Below, one piece after another: positions 6,575-9,510 of a stretch of 9,510 nucleotides of DNA. The DNA is from Bacteroides_E sp964528875 (GTDB taxonomy: Bacteria; Bacteroidota; Bacteroidia; Bacteroidales; Bacteroidaceae), in contig CAZGUI010000088.1 of assembly GCA_964528875.1 (NCBI GenBank), positions 1 to 9,510 of the forward strand. Reading direction: 5' to 3'. The position numbers and the translations under genes are program-made. The notes beneath the pieces are model-generated. The model made no database searches, was not told where the DNA came from, and was given only the letters and a program-made list of their open reading frames with translations. How positions within the stretch are numbered: position 1 is the stretch's first letter; the number at the start of each line of letters is the position of its first letter.

Positions 6575-6582
6575 TATTTTTG
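6575..6582 (+). promoter_or_regulatory. Possible -7 box of the lipid kinase-aspS operon
   Basis: TATTTTTG matches TAnnTTTG about 72 bp before the kinase start. The nearest TTTG upstream (6544-6547) is 27 bp away, longer than the usual spacer, so the promoter is only half supported. The palindrome TTGAA-gat-TTCAA (6583-6595) covers the predicted start point. Confidence 0.35.
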
Positions 6583-6604
6583 TTGAAGATTTCAAGTAAG
6601 TAGC

Positions 6605-6622
6605 TATCACCGCCGAGTGATA
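6605..6622 (+). promoter_or_regulatory. Inverted repeat in the lipid kinase leader
   Basis: TATCAC (6605-6610) and GTGATA (6617-6622) pair perfectly around the 6-nt loop cgccga, 31 bp before the kinase ATG. It has no following T-run, so it is not a terminator. An operator half-site pair or a small leader hairpin are both possible. Confidence 0.4.
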
Positions 6623-6653
6623 ATTAAAGCGCGTGTGCAGAAAGTAAAAGAAT

Positions 6654-7544
6654 ATGAAAAAGAAAGTTACATTCATTTTAAATCCCATTTCAGGAACTTA
6701 TAATAAGCGGAATTTTGGGGATTTAATTGAAAAAAACTTAGCAGAAGCGAACTTTGATTGGGAAATTATACACACTGAGCGAGCTGGACACGCAACAGAA
6801 ATAGCAAAAGATAAAGTTGAATCAGGAGTGGATTTTGTGGCAGCTGTGGGCGGTGATGGTACTGTTAATGAGGTGGCTCGTTCTTTAATCCATACAGATA
6901 CAACTTTGGCTATTATCCCAATGGGGTCGGGTAATGGACTGGCTCGCCATCTTAAAATACCCTTGGATGCAAAAGATTCTATGCAGGTTTTTAATACCGG
7001 TATGGTAGATGTTATTGATTATGGAAAAGCCAATGGGCAACCATTTTTCTGTACTTGTGGCATAGGTTTTGATGCATTTGTGAGCCTGAAATTTGCCAGA
7101 GCTAATCGAAGAGGAATGTTGACGTATGTTGAGAAAGCACTATATGAGGGATTACATTATAAGCCTCAGTTATATAAGGTATGTGTAGATGATCGATGTA
7201 CTGAATTCGAGGCTTATTTAATAACTTGTGGTAATGCCTCCCAATATGGTAATAATGCTTATATTACTCCTTTGGCCTCTCTTAAAGATGGGTTTATTGA
7301 TGTAACGGTTATGGAACAAATGAATCTGTTTGAAATTCCACAGGTGGCTTTCCATTTATTCAATGGAACCATTAATCGCCACAATAAAGTGAAATCTTTT
7401 AGATGTAGAAAGCTATTTGTTCAGTGCTCAGAGGAAACAGATATACACTTTGATGGTGATCCAATGGGAAAAGATACGGAATTAACTATAGAGGCTATAC
7501 CTAAAGGATTGAAAGTCTTAGTGCCAAACCTTCTGAAAAAATAG
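6654..7544 (+). CDS. Diacylglycerol/sphingosine kinase-like lipid kinase (YegS/DgkB family)
   Basis: This 296-residue protein belongs to the lipid kinase family with the diacylglycerol-kinase catalytic domain, which phosphorylates a membrane lipid hydroxyl using ATP at the cytoplasmic membrane surface. The nucleotide-binding motif GGDGT (66-70), followed by VNEV, and the GSGNGLARH motif (91-99) are intact. GIGFDA (136-141), KDGFIDV (211-217) and a C-terminal DGDP (267-270, where most relatives have DGEP) complete the two-domain pattern. There is no signal peptide or membrane helix. Substrate is not readable from sequence: diacylglycerol, undecaprenol-like lipids, sphingoid bases or ceramide are candidates. 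The facing spt gene makes a sphingolipid substrate attractive, but that is inference. aspS starts 16 bp downstream, so the two are probably co-transcribed. Confidence 0.88.
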   Translation: MKKKVTFILNPISGTYNKRNFGDLIEKNLAEANFDWEIIHTERAGHATEIAKDKVESGVDFVAAVGGDGTVNEVARSLIHTDTTLAIIPMGSGNGLARHLKIPLDAKDSMQVFNTGMVDVIDYGKANGQPFFCTCGIGFDAFVSLKFARANRRGMLTYVEKALYEGLHYKPQLYKVCVDDRCTEFEAYLITCGNASQYGNNAYITPLASLKDGFIDVTVMEQMNLFEIPQVAFHLFNGTINRHNKVKSFRCRKLFVQCSEETDIHFDGDPMGKDTELTIEAIPKGLKVLVPNLLKK

Positions 7545-7560
7545 AAAAAATATATATATT

Positions 7561-9321
7561 ATGTATAGAACATATACTTGTGGAGAGTTAAGAATCTCTA
7601 ACATTAATGAATGCGTAACCCTTTCTGGATGGGTTCAAAGAGTGCGTAAATTGGGTGGTATGACTTTTGTCGATTTACGCGACAGGTATGGCATTACCCA
7701 ACTTGTTTTTAATGAAGATACGAATGAGGAACTTTGTCATAATGCTAATAAGCTGGGACGTGAGTTTGTTATACAAGTAGTAGGTGTAGTAAGCGAACGC
7801 TCGAATAAGAATAAAGAAATTGCTACCGGTGAGGTGGAGATTGTCGCTTCAGAGCTGGTTGTGTTGAATCGTTCGGAAATACCTCCTTTTACTATTGAAG
7901 ACCAAACGGATGGTGGTGATGATTTACGTATGAAATATCGATACCTGGATTTAAGACGTAATGCTGTGCGTAAGAATTTAGAGCTGCGTCACAAAGTAAC
8001 TATGGAGGTGAGAAAATATTTGGATGGACTAGGCTTCTTAGAGGTAGAAACTCCAATGTTAATTGGTTCTACTCCTGAAGGTGCTCGCGACTTTGTGGTT
8101 CCTTCTCGCATGAATCCCGGTGAGTTTTATGCCTTACCACAATCGCCTCAAACGTTGAAACAGCTATTAATGGTATCAGGGTTCGACCGTTACTTCCAAA
8201 TAGTAAAATGTTTCAGAGATGAGGATTTACGTGCTGACAGGCAGCCTGAGTTTACTCAAATTGACTGCGAAATGAGTTTTGTGGAACAAGAAGATGTGCT
8301 ATCTCTTTTTGAAGGAATGACCAAGTTTCTTTTTATGGAGATTATGGATATAGAACTCAATGAATTTCCACGTATTACTTGGGCTGATGCCATGAAGTAT
8401 TATGGAAGTGATAAACCGGATACGCGTTTTGATATGAAGTTTGTAGAACTTATGGCTGTTTTACAAGGACATGGTTTTAAGGTGTTTGATGAGGCTGCCT
8501 ATGTGGGTGGTATTTGTGCCAAGGGTGCAGCAGAGTATACTCGTAAACAATTGGATGCTTTGACCGACTATGTACGTACACCTCAAGTAGGAGCCAAGGG
8601 TATGGTTTACGCACGTGTACAAGAAGATGGTTCTGTGAAATCAAGTGTGGATAAGTTCTACGAACAAGAAACCTTACAGCAATTAAAAGCGGCTTTTAAT
8701 GCAGAGCCTGGAGATTTAATTTTAATTCTTTCCGGTGACGATGTGATGAAAACTCGTAAACAATTATCTGCGTTACGTCTTGAAGTAGCTAAACAGTTGG
8801 GCTTACGTGATAAGAACAAGTTCTCTTGTTTATGGGTAGTGGATTTTCCACTATTTGAATGGGACGAAGAAGAAAACCGATTTGTTGCTGTACATCATCC
8901 TTTTACTTCTCCCAAAAAAGAAGACATTGACTTACTGGAAACCGATCCGGGTAAAGTACGGGCAAATGCCTATGATATGGTAATTAATGGAGTAGAAGTT
9001 GGTGGAGGATCTATTCGTATACACGATAGAGCTTTACAAAACCAAATGTTCAAATTACTTGGATTTACGAAAGAACAAGCTGAAGAACAATTTGGCTTCT
9101 TAATGAATGCCTTTACCTATGGAGCACCTCCTCACGGTGGTATTGCTTATGGGTTAGATCGTTGGGTGTCTTTATTTGCCGGATTAGACTCTATTCGAGA
9201 TTGTATTGCTTTCCCTAAAAATACTTCAGGAAGAGATGCAATGATGGATGCTCCGGCACCTTTAGATGCAAAACAACTGGATGAATTGCATCTTCAGGTA
9301 GTTGAGAAAAAAGAAGCTTAA
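7561..9321 (+). CDS. aspS: Aspartyl-tRNA synthetase, bacterial type
   Basis: This 586-residue cytoplasmic class IIb synthetase charges tRNA-Asp with aspartate. An N-terminal OB-fold anticodon-binding domain (about 1-105) is followed by the class II catalytic core. Motif 1 ends in EVETPML (161-167). Motif 2 is FRDEDLRADRQPEFTQID (218-235). Motif 3 is GGIAYGLDR (526-534). The bacterial-specific GAD insertion lies at about 290-420 and sets it apart from the shorter archaeal type. Leu31 in VRKLGG sits where E. coli AspRS has Leu and the non-discriminating Pseudomonas enzyme has His, hinting at a tRNA-Asp-specific enzyme (inference). Length is normal. The gene lies between the lipid kinase (16-bp A/T-rich gap, no Shine-Dalgarno) and a GtrA-like gene (5-bp gap), a probable operon. 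Confidence 0.97.
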   Translation: MYRTYTCGELRISNINECVTLSGWVQRVRKLGGMTFVDLRDRYGITQLVFNEDTNEELCHNANKLGREFVIQVVGVVSERSNKNKEIATGEVEIVASELVVLNRSEIPPFTIEDQTDGGDDLRMKYRYLDLRRNAVRKNLELRHKVTMEVRKYLDGLGFLEVETPMLIGSTPEGARDFVVPSRMNPGEFYALPQSPQTLKQLLMVSGFDRYFQIVKCFRDEDLRADRQPEFTQIDCEMSFVEQEDVLSLFEGMTKFLFMEIMDIELNEFPRITWADAMKYYGSDKPDTRFDMKFVELMAVLQGHGFKVFDEAAYVGGICAKGAAEYTRKQLDALTDYVRTPQVGAKGMVYARVQEDGSVKSSVDKFYEQETLQQLKAAFNAEPGDLILILSGDDVMKTRKQLSALRLEVAKQLGLRDKNKFSCLWVVDFPLFEWDEEENRFVAVHHPFTSPKKEDIDLLETDPGKVRANAYDMVINGVEVGGGSIRIHDRALQNQMFKLLGFTKEQAEEQFGFLMNAFTYGAPPHGGIAYGLDRWVSLFAGLDSIRDCIAFPKNTSGRDAMMDAPAPLDAKQLDELHLQVVEKKEA

Positions 9322-9326
9322 GATTT

Positions 9327-9510
9327 ATGAAAGAATCCACTAGACTTATTCGTTTCGCCATCATCGGAACAGCGAATGCACTCATTACGGCATTAATTGT
9401 TTATTTGATGATGGATGTCTTTCATTGTGGATATATTATTTCAAATATTGTAGGCTATCTCATTGCTCAGATTCATAATTTCATTTGGTCTAGCTTTTGG
9501 ATTTTTCCTG
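9327..9510 (+). CDS. GtrA-family membrane protein, 5' part only
   Basis: The frame opens with ATG 5 bp after the aspS stop and runs 61 codons to the window edge without a stop. The visible residues begin MKESTRLIRFAIIGTANALI, giving a first hydrophobic helix. A second helix ends in the polar-aromatic segment AQIHNFIWSSFWIFP. This pattern, a basic RF start followed by a helix and then N-F-x-W/F-x-x-x-W-x-F, is typical of GtrA-like proteins: small four-helix proteins that often help move lipid-linked sugars across the inner membrane. The C-terminal half is outside the window, so length, integrity and any fusion cannot be judged. The tight spacing suggests translation coupled to aspS. Confidence 0.75.
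   Translation, partial: MKESTRLIRFAIIGTANALITALIVYLMMDVFHCGYIISNIVGYLIAQIHNFIWSSFWIFP

Larger units (their letters stand above)
6354..6653. other. Divergent 300-bp regulatory region between spt and the lipid kinase
   Basis: No gene is visible here. The region carries a promoter match for each direction, a short palindrome at the predicted kinase start point and a hairpin in the kinase leader. Spt would have a leader of about 110 nt and the kinase about 65 nt. The remaining sequence is A/T-rich without recognisable signals. Confidence 0.6.

Overview
The window reads as an AT-rich chromosomal segment of a Bacteroidota bacterium, most likely a member of the Bacteroidales. Three things point there. 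First, it encodes a bacterial serine palmitoyltransferase-type enzyme of the kind found in sphingolipid-making Bacteroides. Second, start codons lack strong Shine-Dalgarno sequences and sit behind A-rich leaders. Third, several intergenic regions carry good matches to the Bacteroides housekeeping promoter (TTTG, 19-21 bp, TAnnTTTG). The gene content is mostly conserved core and transport functions. I see no integrase, transposase, CRISPR array, phage gene, tRNA or rRNA.

Layout, left to right. Positions 1-254 hold no convincing gene, but they contain a strong leftward promoter match followed closely by a terminator-like hairpin. Two minus-strand membrane transporters follow: a CPA1-type cation/proton antiporter with a C-terminal RCK_C (TrkA_C) domain, and a MATE-family exporter. 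Diverging from the MATE gene are a HAD-family phosphatase/phosphoglucomutase-like gene and a MutT-like Nudix hydrolase gene, both on the plus strand. Between these two lies a four-unit, 22-bp-period array of small interrupted palindromes. The Nudix gene ends inside a perfect 24-bp inverted repeat that probably terminates transcription from both sides.

Next, on the minus strand, come a small dinitrogenase FeMo-cofactor-family protein (NifX/NifB C-terminal type) with a Cys/His tail, and upstream of it the serine palmitoyltransferase gene (spt). A clear terminator and a separate promoter divide these two. Divergent from spt, across a 300-bp regulatory gap, is a plus-strand cluster: a diacylglycerol/sphingosine-kinase-like lipid kinase, aspS (aspartyl-tRNA synthetase) and the start of a GtrA-family membrane protein cut by the window edge. 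Spacings of 16 and 5 bp suggest a single operon.

The most coherent biological theme is lipid metabolism. Spt makes the first sphingoid intermediate from serine and an acyl thioester, and the facing kinase is a candidate for phosphorylating a lipid, possibly a sphingoid base or ceramide. The least explained structure is the 22-bp repeat array. I did not find an obviously new multi-gene defence or mobile system.
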